Part shown: positions 1-11,078 of the stretch, piece after piece
Layout: the number at the start of each line of letters is the position of its first letter
How positions within the stretch are numbered: the first letter of the stretch is position 1
DNA from: Cordia subcordata
Lineage: Eukaryota; Streptophyta; Magnoliopsida; Boraginales; Cordiaceae
Length of the DNA: 64,000 nt
Assembly (NCBI GenBank): GCA_028554755.1
Contig: JAPTOF010000007.1
Coordinates: forward strand, 3,256,001 to 3,320,000
Reading direction: 5' to 3'
Notes under the pieces: model-generated
What the model was told of the DNA's origin: nothing
Database searches by the model: none
Seen by the model: only the letters and a program-made list of their open reading frames with translations
Program-made: the position numbers and the translations under genes

Positions 1-60
1 ACCAAGAGTCAGGGATCTCCTGTCAGCGAGGTAGGGTTGACAATTATAATGACCTTTTAG

Positions 61-2076
61 TTACTCTATAGGCTTAAGACCCATTCCACTCGACAACTTA
101 AGAACTTGCTCTCTATTTACACCTTTGGTGAGTGGATCCGCAATATTATCCTTAAGACTTTACATAATCTAAAGTAATAATCCCATTTGAGAGCAACTGC
201 TTAACAGTGTGATGTCTACGGCGTATATGCCTAGACTTACCATTATACATAACATTTTGTGCCTTGCCAATCGCTGATTGACTATCACAGTGAATACTAA
301 CAGCAGCTACAGGTTTTGACCAACATGGAACGTCCTCTAAGAATTGTCGAAGCCATTCTGCTTCTTCTCCAGCTTTGTCTAAAGCAATAAATTCAAACTC
401 CATAGTGGATGTGGCTATACATGTCCGCTTAGAGGACTTCCATGACACAGCTGCTCCAGCTAAGGTAAAGACGTATCCACTTGTGGATCTTGAGTCTTTT
501 GTGTCTGATATCCAATTCGCGTCACTATATCCTTCTAACACAACTGGAAAAGTAGTATAGTGCAACGCGTATTTCATGGTGTATCTCAAGTATCTTAAGA
601 CCCTGATTAGTGCAACCCAATGTTCTTGACTTGGATTACTAGTGTATCTACTTAGCCTATTCACAGCGCAGGCTATGTCGGGTCTTGTACAGTTCATAAC
701 GTACATTAGACTCCCAATGATCCGGGATACTCCAATTCAGATACCCCTTCACTTGTATTTTTCCTTAGATGTACACTTACATCTAAAGGAGTCTTTGCAA
801 TCCCGATGTCACCGTTATTATGCTTGTTCAGTATTTTCTCGATGTAATGAGATTGAGACAAGGCTAGACCTTTAGGTGTTTTAATGATTTTTATGCCCAG
901 GATTACATCGGCAACACCCATGTCTTTCATTTCAAAATTTCGGGAGAGCATCTTCTTTGTAGACACAATCACTTCATTATTCTTTCCCATAATAAGCATG
1001 TCATCTACATAAAGGCAAACAATGACAAAATTTTGATCTGTTCCTTTCCAATAAACACACTTGTCACACTCGTTGATTTTGAACCCATTTACAAGCATGA
1101 CTTGATCAAATTTCTCATGCCATTGCTTAGGTGCTTGTTTTAAACCGTAAAGAGATTTCACAAGCTTACACACTTTTTTCTCTTGACCTGGAACTACAAA
1201 CCCTTCAGGTTGTTCCATATAGATCTCCTCTTTTAGATCTCCATTCAAGAAAGTCGTTTTTACATCCATTTGATGTATCTCCAAACTATATATAGTTGCA
1301 ATAGCTATCAACATTCGAATAGATGTAATTCTAGTTACCGGTGAATACGTGTCAAAATAATCTAGACCCTCCTTTTGATTATAGCCTTTTATAACCAATT
1401 GGTCCTTATATTTGTCTATTGATCCATCTGCCTTCATCTTCCTTCTAAAAATCCATTTACACCCTAAAGGCTTATTTCCAAGAGGTAGATCCACTAATTC
1501 CCAAGTATGGTTGTGCATGATAGACTCAATTTCACTATTCACCGCCTCTTGCCAAAGAGGTGCCTCAGGAGCAGACATAGCTTTCTTGAAAGTTTTGGGC
1601 TCACTTTCTAATATAAATGTTATAAAGTCAGGCCCGAAAGACGTAGAGGTTCTTGCCCTTTTACTACGTCTAGGTTCATGAGCTGTAGCCTCTTTATCTA
1701 CATCTGAATGGTCAAGACCCCTTTTAGATGAACCGGGTTCAGAAGAATTTGATTCTTTTGACCCTTTATATGGAAACGTCGTCTCAAAAAACTCAGCATT
1801 TCGAGATTCAATTACTGTATTCTCGTGAATGTTAGAAATTTCTGATTTATGTACAAGAAATCTATATGCAGCACTATTCTGCGCATATCCAATGAAAATA
1901 CAGTCAACCGTCTTTGGTCCTATTTTGACCATTTTAGGAGTAGGAACTTCTACTTTAGCTAGACAGCCCCACATTCTTAAATATTTGTATGAAGGTGGTC
2001 TACCTTTCCACAATTCATACGGTGTTTTTTCTAGTTTCTTGTGGGGTATTTTATTCAAAACATGATTTGCAGTCAA
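61..2076 (-). pseudogene. copia reverse transcriptase and RNase H, frameshifted
   Basis: The first frame (706-2076) carries the integrase C-terminus (TANHVLNKIPHKK, PYELWKGRPPSYKYLR) and the copia RT domain: WELVDLPLGNKPLGCKWI, HQMDVKTTFLNGDLKEEIYM, and the catalytic VCLYVDDMLIMG with intact YVDD. A one-base loss near 730 moves reading into a second frame (152-706) with RNase [21 protein letters not shown] and [15 protein letters not shown] second shift near 155 leads to the terminal NIADPLTKG and the stop at 61. The individual domains are well preserved although the polyprotein is broken. Confidence 0.92.
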
Positions 2077-2522
2077 GACTGCTTCCCCCTACAAGTTCTA
2101 AGGTAGACCAGAATTTATCAACAAGGCGTTCATCATTTCTTTGAGAGTTCTATTTTTGCGTTCAGCAACCCAATTTTGTTGTGGAGAATAAGGAGCTGTT
2201 GTTTGGTGTATTATTCCTTATTCAGCACAATAAGCTTCAAAAGGATATACGTACTCTCCACCCCTATCACTTCTCAAAGTTTTGATCTTCTTACCTAGTT
2301 GATTTTCCACCTCAACTTGGTATTGTTTAAAAGCCTCCAAAGCCTCATCTTTCGATCTTAGTAAATATACATAACAATATCTTGTGCTATCATCGATAAA
2401 AGTTATAAAATTTTTTTACCGCCTCTTGTTTGCACAAATTTTAGATCACAAATATCACTATGAATTAATCCAAGAGGTTCTGTGGTTCTTTCTACAGATT
2501 TGAAAGAAGTTCTCGTTAATTT
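2077..2522 (-). pseudogene. copia integrase core, degenerate
   Basis: No long frame is open here, yet the minus strand still spells integrase: TLRSDRGGEY near 2270, then HQTTAPYSPQQN and VAERKNRTLKEMMN. Three in-frame stop codons are visible: TAA at 2218-2220 and two TAG at 2098-2100 and 2089-2091. The two TAGs are readable as CAG and TGG codons changed by a single C-to-T or G-to-A transition, the signature of methylation-linked decay. A frame problem is likely near a run of T at 2410-2416. The catalytic function is lost in this copy. Confidence 0.8.
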
Positions 2523-3463
2523 TTATTCTACACAAACTTCACATTTTTTATGATTAGAAAAATCCACTCCATGGATTAGTCCCATTTTTACAAGTTTGTT
2601 TAGAGAATCAAAGTTTACATGTCCCAACCTCTCATGCCATAAAATAGGAGATTCAAAGAAGTAAGCAGAAGGAACAATTTTATTAATCTCATTCTGGCCA
2701 GAAGGCCCAGCAGTTACATTTCCTTTTGGGATCTGGGCTCTAACACTTAGCTTATGCGTCCCCTCATGGAGATAGCCCTTACCCACAAAATCATATCCCT
2801 TCTTGATTACAACTTTATCAGCACTAAACAGCATAGAGAGTCCGGCTTTACCTAACAAAGAACCGGACACTAGATTTTTCCTAATCTCAGGAACATGCAG
2901 AACATTCTTAAGTGTCAGCTTAATGCTAGAGGTCATCTCTAGAACCACAATTCCTGTACCTACCACTTGGGAAGTTGCAGAATTTCCCATGTACAAGACT
3001 TCTTCCCCGGTGTTAGCTGTGTAGGAAGAGAATAGCCTTTTCTCAGAACAAACGTGTCTAGTAGCCCCTGTGTCAATGAACCATTGTTTAGGATTACCCA
3101 CCATGTTCACTTCTGACACCACTGCTGAGATATTTAGATCAGACCCGTCGCCTTCTACGTCTTCCACGACATTTGCTAAGGCTTTTCTCTTGCGCAACCT
3201 GCAATCCTTTGCCTTGTGACCAGTTTTGTCACAGATATAACACGTCCCATTGAACTGCTTCTTGTCAGCTTTGGGTTTCAAAGAATCGTCTTCCCCTTTT
3301 GCCCACGATTAGCTTGACTGGTGAACTTTCTCTTTTTGTTGAGATTTAAACCATGTTCCACCATGTGGGCCTTGGATTTCATTCCACCATGCATGCCCCA
3401 TTTGCTAGTTGAACGATTTTCTTCCTCAATTCTAAGCTGCAGGATTAAGTTTTTCATTGTCAT
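2523..3463 (-). pseudogene. copia gag C-terminus, zinc knuckle, protease and pre-integrase
   Basis: Two frames joined by an inferred one-base shift near 3290. The first (3278-3463) is the end of Gag (KNLILQLRIEEENR plus a basic stretch). The second starts with a CCHC zinc knuckle (CYICDKTGHKAKDC), which binds nucleic acid. Next is the aspartic protease active site (FIDTGATRHVC, DTGA rather than the more common DSGA) and the GAG-pre-integrase zinc region (LWHERLGHVNF ... CEVC). It stops at 2523 before the integrase core. The key residues are intact, but the frames are no longer continuous. Confidence 0.87.
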
Positions 3464-3524
3464 CTCCTGTTGCTTGTGTTTGAGGTGATTTTTGAACTCA
3501 CTCCAACCGGGGGCAATTTATCTA

Positions 3525-4370
3525 TTAAGGCGACCACTTGGAATTGTTCAACTGTGGCATCCCTTCAGATGGAGTTCTTGGATGATCACCGTATTCTTGT
3601 ACCTGTGACATCACTGGTTTAGAATCTGTCATAGAGAATTCTAGAAATCTAGTCACCACGAATTTCTTCGTGCTAGCACTTTCTCGCTCATACTTATCCT
3701 CTAAAGACATCCATACTTCCTTAGCTGTTTTACATTTAGCATGTACTTTATACAAGGAAGTTTCTAAACAATTCAAAATATAATTCCGGCAAAGGAAATC
3801 GCTGTGCTTCCAAGCATCCACAATCGCCACCGTCTGCACATCCGGGTTATCCCCCAAGGATGGAGAATCTTGCTGCACATACATGAACAGCCCCAAAGTT
3901 GTGAGATAAAACTCCATTTGAAGCTGCCATGTCTTGAAGTCTTTGCCAGAAAACTTTTCTGGCTTCTCAACATGTGGAGGTGGAGGTGCATAGTTGGTTG
4001 TCCCAAATATAGGCCTGCCTCCAAAAACATTGCTCGAACCAGCTATATTTGCAGCTCCCCCAAAGGCACTGCTTGAACCAGCAACATTGTTGGCTTGTCC
4101 AAATGAACTGAAAGCTGATCCAGTTGCGGCTCCAAATCCGCTGAATCCCTGCACAGTCCCAGGAACCTGCACAGTCATATTAGTTGTTGGAGTAATTCCA
4201 ACATTCCTAGTTATGGTAACTCTTGTTGGGGTGTTCCCAGCAGTCATAGAAACATTCGGGGTACCAATGGAAACCTCAGTCACACTTGTTCCAGCAGTCC
4301 AAATTTGGGTGTTATCCACAAATTGGACTTCATCATTATTTCCAATTTGAGTTTCGTTATTTCCAAACAT
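3525..4370 (-). pseudogene. copia gag, N-terminal part, frameshifted
   Basis: Capsid-like Gag of the retrotransposon. The open frame is 281 codons from the ATG at 4370. Residues about 1-125 form a Thr/Ser/Gly/Phe-rich low-complexity arm. After that comes the copia Gag core (motif KFSGKDFKTWQ, then SLEDKYERES and the KKFVVTRFLEFSM helix), matching the UBN2-type gag family of plant copia elements. The frame runs off at 3525 into a stop where the sequence in another frame continues as the expected Gag (VVALIDKLPP, then KNHLKHKQQE). A frameshift near 3540 therefore separates this part from the rest. Confidence 0.85.
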
Positions 4371-4567
4371 GATTGAAAGTAAAGGTTATAAGATTTCCTG
4401 CACTCAACCAACTGAAATTAGTTAACCTGTATAATAAATAATTTAAACCAGTAGTGAACAAAAACTAGTTTTTGTTTGATACAGATTTGAAAACTGTAAG
4501 CAATAGATACTACAGTTTATCAAACCTGTAAAAGTTTAGAATAATATAAAACTAAATTCTTTAAGAC

Positions 4568-5423
4568 TGTTAGAAACTAGTAATAAAATAAAGCAGAAAT
4601 AATAACAAGGCAAATAGAAATTGAACTAGAAATAACGAATAAACAAGAATAAACGAAATTAGTCGAGGCTTGAGATACACGATTTCCTTAAAGGATTTAC
4701 ACCCCTTCACACGGTGCTAAAGGTTATGGCGTATCCTTCCCAGGATACAACGACTATACCTCTTGACTATGGTAGCACACCGAAGCAAGAGCCGGCGAAC
4801 AAGAAGCGTAGGACTCTCTCTGTATGAAGGAAATAAGACTAGCAGAATGCTTATAAAAGTACGCTATGTGCTAACACGGGAATGCTCGGGTATATAGCTC
4901 CTTCTGGACACGGCTATATATAGTGGAGCAAAGAGGAGCAGCCAGCAAAAAGCAATTAAGGGAGCCATAAACCCTGTCCCTCCAATAGTCAAAAACGTCC
5001 AAGAAATAAGCTCACCTGATGCCAATAAGCAAAACGTGCTAAAGAGTAAATCCCGAGTTTTAATGTATCAGTTACGTCCTCTTCAAAATCTTCAGGTGTT
5101 TGAGTTTTTCCAAAAAAATACAAACCGGAGTGAAAATCCGTGCCACACCTACACCCGCGCCGCGTACCCGGACCCTGCCGTGCCGTGAGGGCGGGTGGGC
5201 GCTTGTGTGTGGTAGGTTTAGTACCATGCCCACCATGTATAGTCTTCCCTCCATATGCCTCGCTGGCACACCTCATAAAGGAATCTATATATAAAGTGAG
5301 AAAAGTTTAATGGTTTTCCTATGTGGGATACAAACCCACAAACAACCAAATCTAACAACCAAACTAGTAACACACTCAACTTTGGTTGCTAATTTCTTAT
5401 TCACCTTTAATCCGTTTCTAACA
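4568..5423 (-). repeat. 5' LTR of the copia element (856 bp)
   Basis: The two ends form a perfect 10-bp inverted repeat, TGTTAGAAAC at 4568-4577 and GTTTCTAACA at 5414-5423, with the canonical TG...CA termini. It lies directly upstream of the gag leader. On the element strand it contains a TATA-like stretch (4914-4923) and a second one near 5284-5292. An unusually CpG-dense block (about 5140-5210) lies in the upstream part. The partner LTR is outside the window, so identity and insertion age cannot be judged here. Confidence 0.78.
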
Positions 5424-6428
5424 TGTAAATATATCATGTTAATCCACTCGAAACAAGGAACGTAACGATATCATCTACCGAACCTTTTGACGTGCGGGAC
5501 TTAACTCAAAAATTGAGTCAATATTGCTTTGACCTTATGTTAAAGCATTCTAAACTAACAATGTTAAGACAAAAGGGAATTATTATATGTAAAGGATTTG
5601 TTTTAAAAAGAAAGAAATCATATATCTAGATCGGATTAGAGGAGGAAAAAATCTACCCCATTATATATGAATATCCAGTAAAATACCGGTCATTGGATTA
5701 GATATATCTGAACCGTCCTTTTTGCATATTTTATTATCTTATCGGCTTCAAATATAAAAAATTTTCTGTTTTCTATTCAAATTTGATCGAAAAATGATGC
5801 AAAATGACAATTGAAATTTGAAGATTTCTTTCTAGAGAATTGAAGAAGAATAAAGTGACTTTGTAATATTGCTAACTAATTAAAACTTCAAATAGATATT
5901 AGAAATTAGTAGTAAAATTTGGCCTCGAGACATTATGCTGAGTTATGAATTTTTTGTTCTCATACATTCTATTGTACGAATGGCTTGCACAAATTTGTAG
6001 TGTTACGTGCCATGTGAACCATGTATGTATTGTATTCCAAGTAATGTGTACTCTCAAAAATTCAAACTCTTGTACTTCACTAGATGCATGATGAAGCTTA
6101 CCCACCTTTCCTCCATTACTCCTCGCCATTTCTTTGCTTGACCTAGCTAGGCAACAAGTCAACTATGTCCCAATAGAAGTACTTGAAATTTATGACTATA
6201 TGTTTTAGGTCAATTCAAAAAATTTTCCAAATTTGTAATTCTCGATATTCGTTTTACAAGTAAAGAAAAAGTTTAAATAATTAGAACTATCTCTTCAAAA
6301 GTAATAATTTTTGGTATGAAACTTTTGATGGAAAGATGGGTCCGGATGGAAGGTTAACAGAAATTATTGCCATTACGAAGAAAACAAAAACCGCATGATT
6401 ACTAGATTTGACTTTCTATAATTACTTA
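5424..6428. other. intergenic, no gene seen
   Basis: Unique-looking AT-rich DNA. I see no coding frame with codon structure, no RNA gene and no clear repeat. The first bases are the presumed target side of the copia insertion; the target-site duplication cannot be confirmed without the left end. Confidence 0.5.
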
Positions 6429-6655
6429 GGGGCTCGTTTGGATTGACTTTATTTGAAAGAGATTATTTTAATAACTTTTGAAAAATATTTTTTTTTTGAC
6501 AAGTTAAAATTTTTTATTTTTAAAAAATATTGTATTTGAATTTTTTTTAAAATTTTAGTTTTTTAAAAACTAACGCAAATAATTATTGCAAAAAATGTAC
6601 TTCTTCAGAGAAAGAATTTCTTAAGAAAAGAAATCAATCCAAAGAAACTCTTAGC
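6429..6655. mobile_element. MITE with TTTGGATTGA terminal inverted repeats
   Basis: The left end reads GGCTCGTTTGGATTGACTTT. The right end ends ATCAATCCAAAGAAACTC, so TTTGGATTGA is inverted at the two ends around an AT-rich core with A and T runs. The same end motif recurs at 23028-23263 and 44047-44661. No coding capacity. Superfamily uncertain. Confidence 0.6.
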
Positions 6656-7278
6656 CTCATGATAAAATATTATAGATTTTTCTATACTTTCAAATGATTT
6701 ACTTTATATGTACCTATCCTTCTATTGTAGTTATTAATTAGTAATTAATGTTGTCTCATACAAGAGAAGCAAAAGGAAACAGAGAGTACTCGTAAGTAAT
6801 TACTGTATATGTATGTACCAAGTCTTCTATTAATTGCTGTATAATTAATTGACCCCACAACAAAACATTATACATTTGTCCACGCCTCCAAATAATTGTT
6901 ATATTGTATATATTTATGTATGAATTTGAATCAACTCGTATCTAATACTCTCTCATAGTAATAAAGGACAGAAATCACATTCATTCAAGACATTCAAATT
7001 TTGAAGAAAGTTGTTTTCTCAAAATATTTTTTTTCTCTAACAATTACTCACTTTTTTCTTTAATTTGAATTTCATAGACAGTTGAGATAATACTACATGC
7101 AAATGAACATTTAAAAGTTTCTTTCTTATATCATTAATTATAACAGATCATCAGATTTGAGAAAACCTTGAGCCATGTATGTACCTGATCTTCTATTACT
7201 GATTAATTAATTTTGTCTCGTATAAGAGAAGCAAAAAAAGAGTACTGCAAATTACTGTTAGACTGACCACGATTAAAT
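6656..7278. other. intergenic, no gene seen
   Basis: AT-rich. The phrase around ATACAAGAGAAGCAAAA occurs twice (about 6757 and 7219), each near 'accaagtcttctattaat'-like text, suggesting an old direct duplication of about 460 bp. No gene. Confidence 0.4.
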
Positions 7279-7356
7279 GGTGTTTGGTAGAGTTTAATTT
7301 GAATGCGTGTAACTTTTTATTTTGAGTGCTTATAAGCACCAAATAAGGATCACTAA

Positions 7357-7475
7357 GAGGGTGTTTGGCTTTGTTTATTTGGTATTTGTAAGCACTTAAA
7401 TAGTAAAAAATATGTAAAAAGATACTTTTTTTAGGTGCTTATAAGCACTCTAAATAAGCAAAGCCAAACACCCTC
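7357..7475. mobile_element. Tourist-like (PIF/Harbinger) MITE, 119 bp
   Basis: Almost perfect terminal inverted repeats of about 24 bp: GAGGGTGTTTGGCTTTG at the left and CAAAGCCAAACACCCTC at the right. They are flanked by the 3-bp target duplication TAA (7354-7356 and 7476-7478), as expected for PIF/Harbinger. The internal motif CTTATAAGCAC is shared with copies at 12485, 37011, 37519, 46642 and possibly 50311. A diverged relative lies directly to its left (about 7279-7350). Confidence 0.8.
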
Positions 7476-7499
7476 TAAAAACCCTCCCATATTGATGTT

Positions 7500-8190
7500 G
7501 TGTTTGTTTGGAGCTTATTATAAGACATTTATCTTATTTGATAATTTATGTGAAAAAGATTATTTGTTATCAACTTATTATAAGACACTTAAAAGATATT
7601 TTTAATAAGATGTCTTATTTGTAGTTATAAAAAATAAATTGGGTTTAGGGTACTTATATCTTATCAGATAGAAAATAATTAAAAATAAAAATTTAAAAAT
7701 ATAAAAATTTAAAATTAAAAAATTAAGAATAAAGAAAATTTAAAAAATTTAAAATTAAAATAAAATTTTAAAATTTAAAAATTAAAATTTTAAAAATTAA
7801 AGATTAAAAAATAAAAAATAAAAAATAAAAAATTTAAAGTTTAAAATTTTAAATATTTAAAAACTAAAAAAAAAAAAAAAAATAAAAAATGTTAAAAATT
7901 AGATATTAAAAATCAAAATTTCAAACAATTAAAATTTTTTAAAAAAATAAAAATTAATTAATATTTATATTTTATAATTTATTATTTAATTATAAAATTA
8001 AAATACCATAAATCAAAATTGATAACAATATTATCAAAGTAACTTATAACAGTATTTCAGCTAACAAACTAAATAGTCTTATTGTATGAGACACTTATTT
8101 TTTATAAGACACTTATCACATAAAATGTTTATCAAATTTCAAATTTCAGATTTCAGATTTCAGATAAGACTATTCCAAACAGGCCATGAA
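7500..8190. mobile_element. AT-rich transposon-like element with inverted ends
   Basis: The left end TGTTTGGAGCTTATTATAAGAC and the right end ATAAGACTATTCCAAACAGG are imperfect inverted repeats. The motif AAGACACTTA recurs next to both ends. The core (about 7675-8000) is almost pure A/T in short AAAATT words. A 65-base internal piece (7613-7680) recurs at 62345-62415. No coding frame. Exact borders and superfamily are not resolved. Confidence 0.45.
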
Positions 8191-8938
8191 TTGGTGCCAT
8201 GTTGTCCATCCATGTTCCTTGGAAAAAGATGTGTGCTCCTTTTAAGAATTTGGATTTCCTTTTCTCCTACAGAAACCCATTGCAGAGGGTATCTGCTGCA
8301 AACACAAGCACATATTTTTGCAACTAATAATGGCCCAATATTAAATAGAGAAGCCATCCATCATTTTCTGTCCATTGGCTTTAATTATTTTGGGCGATAA
8401 GTGTGCCTTTGCCAAAAGGGAAGAATCTTTCTTTAATGGCAAGAATTATGAAATGATACAAGGCAACTCGATACATAAAACTAATGCATTGCCTTAGGTT
8501 ACTAACAATGTCTCGCTGGGCAGTCGTTTATTTTCCTTTTATAAGGAGAAAGTTGCTCTCGATAGGATTATAGCGAACCACTCTATAAATCCAAATTTTA
8601 TGGTTTAGCAATACGTCTCAACACATACTTCAAGCTAATCAAAAGTCAAATAATTTTATGATGACAAAATATATATAAACTCAAAATTAAAACTTCTAAT
8701 CACAACAAGTGATCACCTACTACCTCAGCTAATTGTTAAAGGCTTCTCTGCCATATGTTCCTTTGTGCAATATAGATGTGTCGCCATACCTTTGTCATTT
8801 GTGCATTTAGATATGGTAAGACTGAACTGTCTTAACAAGAAAAAAGGGCAAAGGTTGGCTGAACTGAAACTTCTATGTATTCCTCACCCCCCCCCCTCCC
8901 CAAACACCCCCAAATACACAAAAAAAACAAAAAGAAAC

Positions 8939-8978
<40 letters not shown>

Positions 8979-9170
8979 TTTCTTTAATTCTTTCTTAATT
9001 CAGGGAACAACAGTTGATCAAATTAGATGATGAAAAGGAAGTTTCAGTATAAATTTTATGGCAGGCCCCCACAACTTGGAGGCATTAGCCATTATGTAGA
9101 GATCTTGAAACTTTGCAAACTTTGGCCCAAGTTTTAACTACATAAAAATCTACTACTTTTAATTTGGTCC
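8191..9170. other. intergenic with CT microsatellite
   Basis: No gene recognised. Contains a (TC)n microsatellite at 8942-8973 preceded by C and A runs (8887-8930). The open frame across 8765-8998 is largely made by that simple sequence. Confidence 0.5.
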
Positions 9171-9174
9171 AAGT

Positions 9175-9310
9175 GATAAACCTTTTCTTGTATTTTCTTG
9201 TCGGATTTAATTTTTTATTTATTTATTTTAAGATCTCGCTCCTTATGAGATTTGAACCTTGATAATCATTTTTTAGAGGAGACGTCTTAATCACTTGAAC
9301 TAACTACTTC
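9175..9310 (-). mobile_element. SINE-like fragment (tRNA-derived)
   Basis: Read on the minus strand it has box A-like GTTAGTTCAAGTG (about 9290-9303) and, some 45 bases on, box B-like GGTTCAAATCTC (about 9246-9257). These are the two internal promoter boxes of a tRNA-derived SINE, followed by an A/T-rich tail near 9205-9230. No clear target-site duplication. Confidence 0.45.
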
Positions 9311-10264
9311 TTAATCATGACCTAGAATTATGTTCTTCAAATTATCTTTCTACATTATTTTATGATTTTTACTCTTTCTCCTTGTTTTACTTTTTTCCTT
9401 TCCTCAAAAGTCAAAATCATCAGTCCTCATTTGAGAATTCGGTGACGTTATTCACCGTCGTTGCTTTTCAATTTGTATTCGCAATTTTCTTTGATCAGGA
9501 TGGGTAAGTGTTGAAACCAAGATGCATTGGACAGATACAAAGTAGGACACACTATTTCCAACTTCTTATTTTATTCTATTTTTCTATTATTTATTTTATT
9601 ACTTTTATTGTTTTTGTTTTATTTTATATTATTATTACTATATTGTTTTTTAATTTTTATTTATTTATTTATGTATTTTGACTTGATTTGGCTCTCTCTT
9701 TATGCATCCATATCCTACACCTGGGATAAAATATTCCTTAACAATAATCATAATCGACTTAATTCATGCACAAGAAAAATCGACCGCTATTGACTTAATG
9801 CATGCACAAGAAAAATCTATAGCCTTTGCACAATTGAATTTATATACAAAAAATACAAGAATTTTTAATACTAATATAGTGTCGATCAAAGATACTTTTT
9901 TGTTCAAATTAGTACGAAGTATGAGTTAGAAATACTTTTTGTTCGGATTCCACTTAAACTTCGGGTCAGATAAGGTCGGGAAAAGACCCACAAAACGTTA
10001 AACACGAGAAGCATAGTATTGGAATTAATCTACATGCCACTGCACATCCTAATACGGTTGAAATAGTGAAAGCAAGTGCACATTTCCACACATGCAATGT
10101 TCCCTCTTACCCCACCCCGGGGGGGGGGAGGGGGGAGGGGGAGGGTGGGGAGAGGAAATAACATGAAAAGATTATATTATTTCAATGGAGATCCACATAT
10201 GGAGCACATTGCAGACATTCTTGGCAAGTCTTTGGAAATGAGAAATTCCATATAGTTAATGCAT
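9311..10264. other. intergenic with G-rich tract
   Basis: No gene seen. It holds a duplicated phrase around ATGCACAAGAAAAATC (9765 and 9800). It also holds a strand-asymmetric G tract at 10120-10155 directly after CCCCACCCC, which could form a hairpin or G-quadruplex. Confidence 0.5.
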
Positions 10265-10439
10265 GTGCTCAAGAAGAGTTTCAACACATAGCAAGATGAT
10301 GATAACAAAGTCGAGATTTCCCACATGAGCAATATGTGTTAAGGGTTACCACCTCATTATGCGTGTGCAGTGTGCTCAAGAAGACTTTCAACATTAGAAA
10401 GATGATAGCAAAGTCAAGATTGCCCACATGAAAAATATG
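10265..10439. repeat. 107-bp-period tandem duplication
   Basis: A block starting GTGCTCAAGAAGA and ending in CCCACATGA.CAATATG occurs at 10265-10336 and again at 10372-10439, diverged by a few substitutions and small indels. Old tandem duplication. No protein-coding meaning. Confidence 0.75.
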
Positions 10440-11062
10440 AACTTGTAAAGGGAATGTTATTGTACTTATGTATTGTATTAACACGTCTCTTCACGTGCAG
10501 ACATAACGTTGTTTTGATTTTTAGGGCAGATCACTGCGTGCAAAGATTCAAGCTTGGAATGTTTGGTGTTCATGTCAACTTATTCTGCTGCCGTGTGGAC
10601 CATTTCACTTGACCATGTACAGCTTGGTTTGGTCCCCAAATTTTCCAACCATCGTTGGAAGTCTATACATATCCCTGATATTTTGGAAGGTTCAATTACA
10701 AGGGAGGCAAGGTCGGTAACATTGTAGGGCTAGTCTAGATTAGCTTTTCTCAAAAGTTTTTCTTTTTCATAATTTTTGAAAAAAATATTTTGTTGAGAAA
10801 TTACAATTTCTAGCTTTTGAAAAAAAGTCGAATATGAGATTCTTTCGGGATTTTAGCTACAAAAAAAAATACACTCTTTTTCAGAAAAAGTGTCTTTTCA
10901 TAAATGTCCATAAATAATATGGTTGATTTATCAGGAAAATATTTTAACTAGAATAAACGTTCTCTTCACCACAAAAATAAAAAAAATATGAGTTTTTCAC
11001 CTCTATTACTTTTAGGAAGATAAAGTAGATGGACAACACGAGTCTTTTATTTTTGTGAAGGT
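10440..11062. other. intergenic, no gene seen
   Basis: AT-rich. Contains a stretch with inverted TTTTTC/GAAAAA words (10740-10900) that may be another decayed MITE. A 41-bp unit holding AAAGTAGATGGACAAC is present at 11022 and 11063, so it was duplicated before the SINE at 11079 inserted. Confidence 0.4.
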
Positions 11063-11078
11063 AAAGTAGATGGACAAC

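Larger units (their letters stand above)
1..5423 (-). mobile_element. Ty1/copia LTR retrotransposon, 3' LTR outside window
   Basis: Minus-strand element in the order 5' LTR (4568-5423), leader (4371-4567), gag, zinc knuckle, protease, integrase, reverse transcriptase, RNase H. The order integrase before RT is diagnostic of Ty1/copia. The pol frame ends with a TAA at 61-63 after the usual NIADPLTKG tail, so bases 1-60 are the short 3' non-coding part and the 3' LTR lies to the left of the window. At least four frameshifts and three nonsense codons break the coding region, so this copy cannot move on its own. The leader directly inside the LTR does not show the usual initiator-Met tRNA primer-binding sequence, so the primer is unknown. 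Confidence 0.93.

Noticed and set aside
3994..4350. 118-codon plus-strand frame over gag
   Set aside because: Shadow of the gag low-complexity arm on the other strand.
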